A stretch of 64,000 nucleotides of DNA from Pomphorhynchus laevis (taxonomy: Eukaryota; Acanthocephala; Palaeacanthocephala; Echinorhynchida; Pomphorhynchidae). The notes below the pieces were generated by a model that saw only the letters and a program-made list of their open reading frames with translations, was not told where the DNA came from and did not search any database. The stretch lies in the NCBI GenBank assembly GCA_012934845.2, contig WNNJ02003024.1:62001-126000 (forward strand). Direction: 5' to 3'. The stretch's first letter is position 1; each line of letters starts with the position of its first letter. The position numbers were made by a program, and so were the translations under genes. Below are positions 54,925-64,000 of the stretch, piece by piece.

Positions 54925-56300
54925 ACAACGAATTGAGCCGAGGCTCTTTACAAGTTGCTTCACAAAATAAAAAGAATAAAAAGAATAAGAGTCGTTTTGT
55001 CCCTCCCTCATCAGATAAACTACTGAAAATCCCACCGTTGTCTTGAGAAGGAAGGGTCATCATCCAGTAGGGCGCAAAAACTTGAAGCAGTAGACGACAA
55101 AACGGTCGCACTCTGAAGCGAATTCCAAGATCGTACGACTCGTTTGGCAAAGCAGGAAACTTTTGTAAATGCTGTTTGTCAAGATCGGAAATAATAGGTC
55201 GCCAAACTTTAAGATCATCTGCATATAATAAACTGAATGAACTGATATTTGGTATCAAATCGTTGATATAAAGACTGAATAAGATGGGACCCAATACACT
55301 TCCCTGTGGAACACCTAACAACACCGGAAATGGACTCGACAGCGACTCATTTACTCGTACGACACTTTGTCGGTTGGAAAGGAATACACGAATCCAGTTT
55401 ATGATCCTCTTATCAAGATGAATGTGCTCCAACTTCTCAATAAGACGCGTGTGATTAACTGAGTCAAACGCTTTTGAGAAATCAAAAAAAATGACATCAA
55501 CTTGTATGCCTTGATCATAATAGTGATACCAATTTTCACGTGCATGTACAAGATTAGTAGTCGTGGAATAACCTTTTCGGAAGCCATGATGTATTGGGTT
55601 CAAAATTTGAAATCTATTTAGAAATTCTATTATTCGTCGCTTAATCAATCTTTCTAGCACACGACAACATACGCAAGTGAGACTAATAGGCCTATAATTG
55701 TCAATGGACGAACTATCCCCTTTCTTATAAATAGGAGAGATGATGGAATTCTGCCAATCAGAAGGAACAACGACAAAAGCAACAGACGCAGAGAAAATAT
55801 TGTAAAGCGGATGACATATTATGTCAGTGATGTTGCACCTGCTTTGCATTTAAGTTTTCGAAGCTCTTGGAGAACATCATCACATCGGAAGAGGTCGCTG
55901 GTGTCATCTCCGGGCGATTCAAATGTACACGGATCACCCATTGTCACATCCTTATGGTCAAGATTCAAAGAATGGAAATGATTTTAAACATATTTGATAT
56001 CTGCAAAGAATCAGTTATGAATTTCCCATCGTCACGTTGAATACAATTTATAGGTTTACAGCGCGTATGCTTAGCAGTCACATACCTAAAGAAAGAGCGG
56101 GGATCACGGTGACAGTTTATACTTAGCTGATTTTCGAAAGATCGCCTACCAGTTCGCTTCATGGACGTAACGAGGTTTCGCCATTTCTTATAAGTGCTGA
56201 AATTAGCTCTGTCTTTACGATAGTTATTGAAGGCCTTACGTCTCATCTTTAAAGCGTGTTTTATGTCGCTATTAAACCAAGGCGGTGAGATCGATGTCAA
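54925..56300 (-). pseudogene. LINE-B ORF2 reverse transcriptase and linker, copy 2
   Basis: Open from 55849 to 54869: DWQNSIISPIYKKGDSSSID, YRPISLTCVCCRVLERLI, HHGFRKGYSTTTNLVHA, VDVIFFDFSKAFDSVNHTRL (intact here, broken in copy 1), GVPQGSVLGPILFSLYINDL and SLLYADDLKVW. After the deletion junction it continues out of the native frame. The linker at 56300-55965 (SISPPWFNSDIKHALKMRRK) precedes it; a stop and a small deletion lie between. Confidence 0.75.
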
Positions 56301-56476
56301 ACAGTGTTTACTCTGAAGAGGTGAGAAACGATTAAGGAGGTGGTACAGAGTATCCCTGAAAAACTGCTATGAATATTCGACGCCAACATCAAAAGCATCC
56401 AACCACTTTACCCCAACGATATATTTATTTACTAGAGCAAAGTCAGTTCTGAATGGGTTTACAGACGATGTCGGAT

Positions 56477-57331
56477 TTACGCCATGTAGTGGGCATCACT
56501 CAGACCAATCGAAATGACCACATGATCTGAATGACCTATTGGGTCCAGATAGCTTAACCTTTCGAGAATGTCATATGGTACAGTAAAGCATAAATCCAAA
56601 AGTGATTGTGAATCCAGTGAAAATCTTGTACTCTGACTGGCATGTTGCTTAAGAGCCAAGCTGTTTATTAAGCCAAGTAGCTTCAAACTCTCGACATCCG
56701 AGTCATTGGAAGTGTAATTAACCCAATTGACAGATGGCATGTTGAAATAACCGAGTACAACAAATCTTTCACAAGATCTACTTCTCTCCATTAAAGCAGC
56801 TATGCTATCTGTGTTTGATCTTGGAGAACGATACACAGTCAATACCGTTATTGGGTGTTGACAATATAGCTTAATACACAATGCTTTATTATGGTTAATA
56901 GCATCACTAAGAGTTTCAATTACTCGGAATTGAAGCCTATTAGAGATATACGCGATAACACCTCCTCCAATCTTGCCTGTTCTATCACTTCTACTTATGC
57001 TGTATCCCTCAATGAATATATCTACGTCTGCTATTGACGAGCTAAGCCAAGATTCTGTGAAAATACCTACATCTGGTACGATATCTTGAAAGAGACATTT
57101 TATTTCATCTAACTTATTAAGTAGACTACGAATATTCAAGTAAATGATTTTTAAACCACCATTATTTGTGCTCAACTTGAAGGAAAAATCGCGAAGAGAT
57201 TTTCGAAATTCACAAATACACCGATCGACATTGAGGCAAGGTGAAACAGTGAATATTTCACGTCTTAGGCGGAGGGCGCCAAAGTGGTAAGAAGGTTTAC
57301 AGGATTGAGCACATCTGACAGTCCCTTCCAA
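56477..57331 (-). pseudogene. LINE-B APE endonuclease domain, copy 2
   Basis: A 284-codon open domain differing from copy 1 at only a few residues (for example CLFQDIV for CLSQDIV, GHSDH for GRSDH). It has the same NIRSLLNKLDEI, FTESWLSSSI and LGYFNMP motifs, including Tyr in place of the usual catalytic-loop Asp. Confidence 0.8.
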
Positions 57332-57891
57332 TGAATATGTAGACGCCTCCGCACAACTTGCAAATTTTGCATTGTCAAATGTTTTTCATCCAACTCTAAT
57401 CGACATGCTAACTCTGATTTAGCCTCTTTTAAACTTAATCGATTATCTATGCTCAGATCGCGTAGCAGACGTATACTCGATCATATCAAACGATTTGCGC
57501 CGTTAAAGATTATGTGAATAATTTCAGCAGAGTTGAACACCACTTTGAGCAGTCTGGGTCTCAACTCATTACTTATCTTACCGAAACGAAAAGCGGCCTT
57601 TATCTTCATGCTCTTAACAACTTCGTCTTGACATTCATGCAATACCACCGAAAAAATGGATTGTAAATGACCCAAGTCGTCATCTAATCGTGCCCAGCTA
57701 TTTATAGCGACAGATTCCTTTACGTTTGCAATAATTACACACTGTTAACGGTTATGAAAGTCTTCCCTTCTTTGTGGTACCTGACGAGAGTAATATGCAG
57801 ATGCCATGCTATTAAGTGAAGGAGTGTCTTGAGAGTTAATCACGTTTGCTTCTGAAACACCTCTAAGAAGTACAGACCTAGTCATACTTAC

Positions 57892-58446
57892 TTAATGTTG
57901 AATGTTACCTAGCGTCATTATTGAGTATTTTATGGCTTCATGGTGAGGTTGTGCGTTTATTGCTGAAGATCGTCGTCGCGATATTTGCAGTTTCGAGTTG
58001 TGAGACATTTCTGAGCGGACAGCAGATACGTTCGGTTCGTCGTTATCCACCCGGTTGTTATTACTACCAGACTGTGATTTGGGGATGTTAGCAAAGGTAG
58101 CACGTTTGTGCAGGTTGCATTCAGCTGATACGCATTCGGTAGAAACTGCGTTTACCGGAATAGATCTATTTGGAACATGAGAAAATCTATCACACTGCAA
58201 TACCTTTTCCAATTGCTTTAAACGTTCGACCAACACATTGATTTGCTTCGCCGCACAAAATCTACAATAGAATGGTGACCCGCCACCAGTATCACCACCC
58301 AAATCACAAATATGTGTTACCGATGTCCAAATTTTACAACCGCTAGTTGAACATTCCACTTGTACACTCTCGAATTTCCTGTTGTTGTCGGTATCCCCTG
58401 AGTTTGCTTGCCTACCTCTTGATACATTTTTCTTCTTGGCACACAT
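57892..58446 (-). CDS. LINE-B ORF1, zinc-finger protein, copy 2
   Basis: 184 codons, almost the same as 38328-38882: same MCAKKKNVSRG start, same C-x4-C/C-x2-C cluster (VECSTSGC, FYCRFCAAK) and same stop. The C-terminal part of ORF1 resumes at 57675-57481 (FRFGKISNELRPRLLKVVF) in another frame. Shared stop and frame structure show that the source of both copies was probably already defective in ORF1, or that the two parts are expressed separately. Confidence 0.65.
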   Translation of the reverse strand: MCAKKKNVSRGRQANSGDTDNNRKFESVQVECSTSGCKIWTSVTHICDLGGDTGGGSPFYCRFCAAKQINVLVERLKQLEKVLQCDRFSHVPNRSIPVNAVSTECVSAECNLHKRATFANIPKSQSGSNNNRVDNDEPNVSAVRSEMSHNSKLQISRRRSSAINAQPHHEAIKYSIMTLGNIQH

Positions 58447-58504
58447 TGTCAGGATTCTCGATTCGTCTTTGATTGTTCAAAGATAATTGAACAATTATTG
58501 TATG

Positions 58505-59902
58505 TTTTTTGTAAGAATTTTAATAACCAAGAATTTTTAACTCCGTTGAAGTAATCGTTGTTATCGATGTAATCGTTGTAAACGTTGTAATAGTAGTAAT
58601 CGATTGTAATTTGTGTAACTAGTTATTTGTTAGCAGCTTAGAATTTCAAATTGTATAGAACTGTATTTTGTAAGAGTTTCAATAACCAAGACTTATTTTA
58701 ATATAGACAATCGGTCTGATTACAAGTGTATTTACTTTAGATCTCAAACTTTTTTAAATATTTGTATGTTTATAAGAAACCAAATTTTTTTAGGTAGTCA
58801 AAATGTTCTAAATATTAAATACTGCTGCCACATGCTTATTTGTTGAAATTTAATTTACTACTAGCAAAAGTTGTTAATCGAAACTGCTCATTAACATTTT
58901 TTGGATTGTTATAATGCATGGTGATGGACATCGTCAACATATGATAATCCGTATTTTGTAGCATTTAATTGTTACTGTTTCGAGTATGCACAAGAATACG
59001 GTAATATATCTTCAATAAGATAATATAGAATATTATCATTGAAGATAATATATCTTCAATGATGTATTATCAAATAAAAGCGAGGAAATATTGCTTATTT
59101 CTTCTAATATTTCGGTGGAACACGGGCTTGCCATTATCAACGATGGCGATTATATTGGTAGATTGGCTTTAAATTATTAAAGAAATTGTATGTGCATCCA
59201 GCTACATCAGTTTCAAGCAAAATATTCGATATTGGCTATTAAATACTGGCGTGGACGTTTCAAGTTATTTTGGTTATTTGATTTTTTCTGTGAACAGCTA
59301 AGATAGCCATTTGCTGCTAATATCTTGTATGAAAAATAAATAATAAAAAATCATACGTTCTTGTTAATCGTGAGCACTGTACTGCCGAAATATAAAAGGG
59401 AAATAAATAATGTCTTGCTTTTATTTGTTACTAAACATATAATGTTGAAATCGTGATGATTTTTGGCCCTTTAGCTTTACATAGATGTAGTTCGAATTCG
59501 AGTACACCAGATACCCCTCTTCTATGAAGCATTTGTGGCTGGTTAATATGATTGACTGCTTCGTGATCATCATTATGAATTCTGTCAACCATTGTTACAG
59601 ACCATAAATCTGATAGCCTCACGTATGTTTATCACCTCTATTGTAAAGAACCAAAGAATGTACTTTTAGTTAAAATCTTGAATTTTGATTATGTAACATA
59701 AATACTTGCAATGACACTTATGAGGTTTGATGTGCTAGCAAATATTTATTTAGCTTATTAAATGAAATATGATATTAATATATTAAATAATATGTGTCCA
59801 TACTATTTGTTAGAAATAAGATTTTAACGTATTTTAATTATAAATATTTTATTATTAAATATTTAATTATATAACTATTTTCAAATATAACTTTATTTTT
59901 AG
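58505..59902. other. Non-coding stretch before the Arg/Ser-rich gene
   Basis: GTAATCGTTG-like words repeat at 58550-58600. A palindromic cluster (GATAATATATCTTCAAT and its inverse) lies at about 59003-59075. Otherwise AT-rich without frames. Confidence 0.45.
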
Positions 59903-59946
59903 ATATTTCATTATAGTTTTACTTTGTTGGCTATCGAAAAAATTAA

Positions 59947-60496
59947 ATGCCCAGCGACGATAACAAGAATCATCGTTTGAAGCGTAAAAGACAGAAAACA
60001 AGATCTCGAAGTATTGAATCACATGGAAAATCTCGATCAAAAGAACAAAAATCAAAGTCTAATCATCATCGCTCTTCCCACAAAAGAAGATCACCATCGA
60101 CATCTCGTTTAAAGTCACCTCGAAAAAGAGATGATAGAAAACGACGTTCGGCTGATAGAAGATCTGATTACGGTGACGTGAGATCGTCAAACAACCATGA
60201 CTTTCGAAAGGATCACTATACTCGTAATACATTTAAAGATCGACGACGATCAATTTCTAGGCACAACGATAGAAGGCGTCGTTCTCATTCTTCCGATCAC
60301 TACGACCGTTTTAAAGAGCTGGTAATTAGAGGAGATAAGATCATAAAAAATGAGAAAGCTGCTTCACCAAAACCATTTATGGTTCCCAGCAATAACCATA
60401 AATCAAATTTGACTGCCTTTGCTTCAGGTTCTTTTATGCACAACGATCGAAATTCGTTCAGCTCGCAGTTTTCATTTCCATCCACTGCTCCTGAGG
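59947..60496 (+). CDS. First coding exon of an Arg/Ser-rich (splicing-factor-like) protein
   Basis: 183 codons from ATG to a good donor (CTGAGG|GTAAGAA at 60496/60497); a stop codon follows two codons later, so the protein must continue in a downstream exon outside what I can identify. An acceptor (CTTTATTTTTAG, AG at 59901-59902) precedes the ATG by 44 nt, marking a 5' UTR exon border or a spliced-leader addition site. Residues 1-115 are basic and Arg/Ser-rich (KTRSRSIES, SHKRRSPSTSRLKSPRKRDD), typical of nuclear pre-mRNA splicing proteins. Residues 120-183 are ordinary (YDRFKELVIRGDKIIKNEKA, SFMHNDRNSFSSQFSF) with no domain I recognise. The nuclear role is inferred from composition alone. 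Confidence 0.65.
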
Positions 60497-60509
60497 GTAA
60501 GAAATAAAA

Positions 60510-61339
60510 ACCAATAAAATATTTTACTTTAAACTCTATATTATTTGAAGCTTTTCGCTTTCCATGCAGTTTGTCTACTGGTCTGATAACGTTATATTTG
60601 TTTCCCTGGTCTAGCTAAATTCCAATTTGTAACAGCATGCCATATTATAAAAAATATTAATGTGGCTTATCGTAAATTTAAATTTACAAATTCATTAAGC
60701 GAGCAAACATAGCGATTTTGAACTAAAATCACTTAGTATATTTCTAAACCTAATAAAACTAAGCTACTTAGTTTCTCTTAATTTAATAAATCTGATCACT
60801 TAACTAAGACCATATTTTGTACTATACATAAATTTAACAATGGGAATACCTTGATCTTAAAAGGATTTCTATGACTCAGAATTTATATGATTTTTCTTGA
60901 TTTTAACAAAATCAAGAAAAATAACGCAAAGTATAAAGAAGAAATGCTAATAAAAGCACAAATATTTTATAGATTGGGTTAGGTAACTGTTGACAATGTT
61001 CTTCAACTGTGTTGCTTTGTAATTGATGCTTTCAGTTAATTGGAAAATACAAATCAAATCAGTTTACTGGGCCTAGGTATTGTGTACTATGCATAAATTT
61101 GAAATTTAAAGTATTAAAATTGTCTAAAATTAATATATCTTTATGAACTTAAAAAACAATGTATTTGAATAAAGGTTAATAGTCATCTAAAGGAACCAAT
61201 TATATCAAGCTTCAGCCTCTATTCATCAACCTGCATAGTACCAAATAAATGCCAATGTTGTATTTTATTAGGCAAATGAAATACAAGCTTTATAAGCTCG
61301 CTATAAATGTACAGGGACTGAGTCAAGTGTATAAATCAG
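60510..61339. other. AT-rich stretch, probable intron
   Basis: Follows the donor at 60497. No exon or repeat was recognised. The next ~3 kb also contain no clear continuing exon. Confidence 0.4.
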
Positions 61340-61455
61340 ACTTAATTGAGGCCTCTTATCAGGTTACTTAGCTGATGACCTTTAATCCTTATGCTGATAC
61401 AACGTCTGTTTTTTATAAAAATTGACTTTTATTTTAAATTTCAATTTTTATTTTA
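61340..61455. repeat. Dispersed AT-rich repeat 'PA', copy 3 (partial)
   Basis: CTGATGACCT, GCTGATACAACGTCTGTT and AAAATTGACTTTTATTTTAAA match 6785-6880 and 14784-14870 in order. The 5' block with CATAGCAG is missing. Confidence 0.5.
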
Positions 61456-61477
61456 ACTTGATATAGTTAAATATCAA

Positions 61478-61710
61478 GGAGGGGGCTCGGCGGATGTCGA
61501 GAGGGAGCTGATTCCAGGCAAGTGGGGCGGCGACCAGGAAGGATCGGATACCGTAGTTGTTGAGTTAATGGGAACGTGGAGTAAGAGGGAATTACGGGAA
61601 CGCAGTGATAGAAAGGTTAGACGAGTGTCGTCTAAGAAATGAATGTTGATGAACGATGGGAAGCCGACAGCGATGAGACGAAAAGTTACGAGAAGGCCGA
61701 GTTGCTTTAA
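61478..61710 (-). pseudogene. CR1/L2-type LINE C-terminal fragment
   Basis: Minus strand: LGLLVTFRLIAVGFPSFINI, a frame change, then LNNYGIRSFLVAAPLAWNQL and PLDIRRAPS. This is the same tail as LINE-C (FLVAAPLSWNHLPIHIRQS) but from another family. It is followed on its 3' side by the AT-rich 'PA' repeat. Confidence 0.65.
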
Positions 61711-62008
61711 TTTTAATTTGATAAATTAAAATCACCATATGAAACTAAGCATAGACTTTATGCATTATTATCGAGCTGATACGATCTTAAATCAAGACAT
61801 TTTTCTTTGCCCCGTGATTTCATAGATATAGCAGTTATCATATACCATACACACATAATCTCTTAATACCCTTATTTATATGATACAATCGTATTCGTAG
61901 TACATTAAAATTTTCTATAATTTTTCGAATTTGCAGAAACGGTTTTGCTTCCGAGCACTAAGATTATAGGATTTGTCGTAGGCCTGTTTACGACAGCCCC
62001 CCATATTT
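61607..62008. repeat. 400-bp direct repeat, first copy
   Basis: From GATAGAAAGGTTAGACGAGT to ACGACAGCCCCCCATATTT. Nearly identical to 62783-63182 in the same orientation. It starts inside the LINE C-terminal relic and runs on into non-coding sequence. A shorter, diverged third copy of the end block (TTTGCAATAAGG...GGCACTAAGA...GTAGGCCTG) lies at 62078-62172. Confidence 0.8.
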
Positions 62009-62272
62009 TAATGATAACATATTTGAAGAAATTTTAACTACGCAGCGACTTTTTATTGCGACTTTCAAAGCGACTCTACAAATTTTCCGATTTGCAATAA
62101 GGTACTGTCTTCGGGCACTAAGAAGAAAGGATTTATACTCGTAGGCCTGGTTCTGACAGCCATCGTATTTTAAATACAAAAATTAATCATTTTAAGATGG
62201 AAGTATATAATATAGCACAAGTTATGCATCCCTAATTATGTCCACATTTGGGGAACTTGGAATAACCGCTAA

Positions 62273-62482
62273 CTATATTTTAAAACGGATAGCTGAAAAA
62301 TAGTCGCTGCAAAACACGAAATCTTCTTCTGCCAGTATACATTCCGACAGATGCCGTTTATCCCTGATATTAACACGTGTAAATTCAACTACAATGCGAG
62401 GGGGCTTGAGAGCTTCATTAGAAAACGGCAAAATATCAAAGTTAGGAACGCTTCCTAGCTTTACAACTTTGGTTAATGACAC
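62273..62482 (-). pseudogene. Possible LINE ORF1 C-terminal fragment
   Basis: VVKLGSVPNFDILPF then KPPRIVVEFTRVNIRDK recalls the K/R-L-G...R-P-R-x-x-x-V-x-F region that ends CR1-type ORF1 proteins (compare RFGKISNELRPRLLKVVF at 38050). Only ~70 codons. Weak evidence. Confidence 0.35.
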
Positions 62483-62782
62483 ATCAATTTAAATTATTTA
62501 TTTGATTTATTTGTTTTATCAATAAATCTATCTTATGAAAAATATATAAATTGGATGATTATTAAGAAGTTGCTTTAAAATAAGTGAATTTTATCAAAAT
62601 GAAATAACATTTAATGATTTAATCAAAAAATAAAGCGACGCTGAGTGGTTTTGAGAAGGTTTCAAGTCGCAAGATTGTTTTAAACAATCATAGAGCCTTC
62701 AAGATCTACTGATTAGGAGGAGTATATTCTAGAGCATTTTGGTAAGGCTAAAACGAGAAGATTAGAATATTGAACATTTCTC

Positions 62783-63182
62783 GATAGAGAGGTTAGACGA
62801 GTGTCGTCTAAGAAATGAAGTTGATGAACGATGGGGAGCCGACAGCGATGAGACGAAAAGTTACGAGAAGGCCGAGTTGTTTTAATTTTAATTTGTTAAA
62901 TTAAAATCACCCTATGAAACTAAGCGTAGACTTCATGCATTATTATCGAGCTGATACGATCTTAAATCAAGACATTTTTCTTTGCCCCGTGATTTCATCG
63001 ATATAGCAGTTATCATATACCATACACACATAATCTCTTGATACCCTTATTTATATGATACAATCGTATTCGTAGTACATTAAAATTTTCTATAATTTTT
63101 CGAATTTGCAGAAACGGTTTTGCTTCCGAGCACTAAGATTATAGGATTTGTCGTAGGCCTGTTTACGACAGCCCCCATATTT
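62783..63182. repeat. 400-bp direct repeat, second copy
   Basis: Second copy of 61607-62008, about 780 bp further on. Few differences (for example GAAGTTGATG for GAATGTTGATG). Confidence 0.8.
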
Positions 63183-64000
63183 GAATATGTTGTGCGACTC
63201 ACAACGTGACAGATTTGAGCCTGACATATTAGTATTGTTTCATACGCTAATGCTATGCAATTGTACACCCGGACTCATCAGTAGGTTGTGTTCCGCTGTA
63301 GTTTCCTTTTGAACTCAATCAAACTGGATTATATTAATCGGATTATATAAAAGAATTATAAAAGTATAAATCGAACTTTATTATATAAATAATTGTCGTA
63401 ATATATATAATGCTCAGTCATATTAATAAAGGCCATGCATTACTCTGTAGTTATACTCTGTAGTATAAAATGGGCTTTATTATTTAAAATTTTAACATCC
63501 GTATTGCCTTCTCAAATTACAATTTATTCGGTATTGTTTTAATAAATAACGTTTTGTAAACTTATAAACTTCAATAGCCAGAGCTTCAATTTTAAGCAAA
63601 AATAACTCAGATAACTCTAATCTTTTAAGATTTTTTCTTGGTTTTTAATTTTTTTAAATTAAAAAAATGTAATTCTTTACAAGCACATAACGAACAAAAT
63701 AAAAGACAGATATATTAGGTTATATTATAAGAAGTATTATTCGAATGTTGTTTTTTATCATAAGAACTATCAGACGACTAGGTAGTTACGAATCGGATTG
63801 GCCTCGAAGCATTTTTAACTTAACGTACTTTCAATAAAAATTTAAACGAATGCCAAAACAAATTTGGTTGTTCAGATGAATATAAAAATGTACAAGTATA
63901 TTAGTAATTCCTCTTACAAACACAAATGGCAATTTATTTCTATAACGCCTGTACGTTTAAATTCTGGAACCCTACTACAGGATTTCCTACTTAAAAGTGG
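63183..64000. other. AT-rich stretch, nothing recognised
   Basis: No gene, repeat or RNA gene seen up to the window end. Confidence 0.4.

Larger units (their letters stand above)
54920..58504 (-). mobile_element. LINE-B copy 2 (CR1-like), internally deleted, holds the empty site
   Basis: Nearly identical to copy 1 over its whole length. It has a ~620-bp deletion joining 55160 to sequence equivalent to 31683 in copy 1 (loss of the RT thumb and connecting region) and a ~34-bp deletion near 55834. The LINE-A insertion site is unoccupied at 55954-55965. The 5' end is at ~58504 and the A/T-rich 3' tail at ~54915. Confidence 0.85.

Noticed and set aside
1-64000. tRNA or rRNA genes
   Set aside because: No cloverleaf with the usual T-loop and anticodon arms and no rRNA-like block was found by eye; a covariance-model scan would be decisive.

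Overview
This looks like AT-rich nuclear DNA from an invertebrate animal. There are no operons, and the candidate host exons have tttag/ttttag-type splice acceptors. Dead copies of many retroelement families fill most of the window: APE-type LINEs (Jockey/I-like and CR1/L2-like), LINEs apparently carrying a restriction-like endonuclease, Penelope-like elements, a Gypsy/Ty3-type LTR element and foldback MITEs. I cannot name the species; a flatworm or other spiralian is a guess from the element mix.

Host genes are sparse. (1) An open exon of at least 447 codons on the minus strand runs off the left edge (1-1342). (2) A 1009-codon intronless reading frame at 22306-25335 carries a CABIT-like domain (Themis/GAREM/Serrano family) and a long, weakly repetitive tail. 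(3) An Arg/Ser-rich first coding exon at 59947-60496 ends at a good splice donor. (4) A 177-aa transketolase C-terminal piece with an open frame lies inside a dead LINE at 47506-48039.

Layout: 1-2.9 kb, host exon and a Penelope-like remnant. 3.4-6.3 kb, LINE-A copies. 6.7-12.5 kb, dispersed repeats and a MITE whose terminal arm has been amplified into a ~93-bp tandem array. 14-16.6 kb, a Penelope-like remnant, an unusual region with three crossing helices, and two foldback MITEs. 17.6-21.3 kb, a LINE remnant and a nearly complete LINE-A. 22.3-25.5 kb, the CABIT gene. 25.6-30.8 kb, LINE scraps. 30.8-38.9 kb, LINE-B copy 1 with a complete-length LINE-A nested in it, bounded by a 12-bp target duplication. 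39.4-46.6 kb, LINE-C and LINE-D. 47.3-54.3 kb, an old LINE-A carrying the transketolase piece and the LTR element. 54.9-58.5 kb, LINE-B copy 2, which preserves the empty site of the nested insertion. 58.5-64 kb, the Arg/Ser-rich gene and a duplicated 400-bp block.

The best leads are the transketolase fragment, the LTR element whose primer-binding position matches its own LTR, the MITE-to-satellite array, the crossing-helix region and the CABIT gene. LINE family letters (A-G) are my own labels. All similarity statements come from reading motifs and comparing segments by eye; no search was run.
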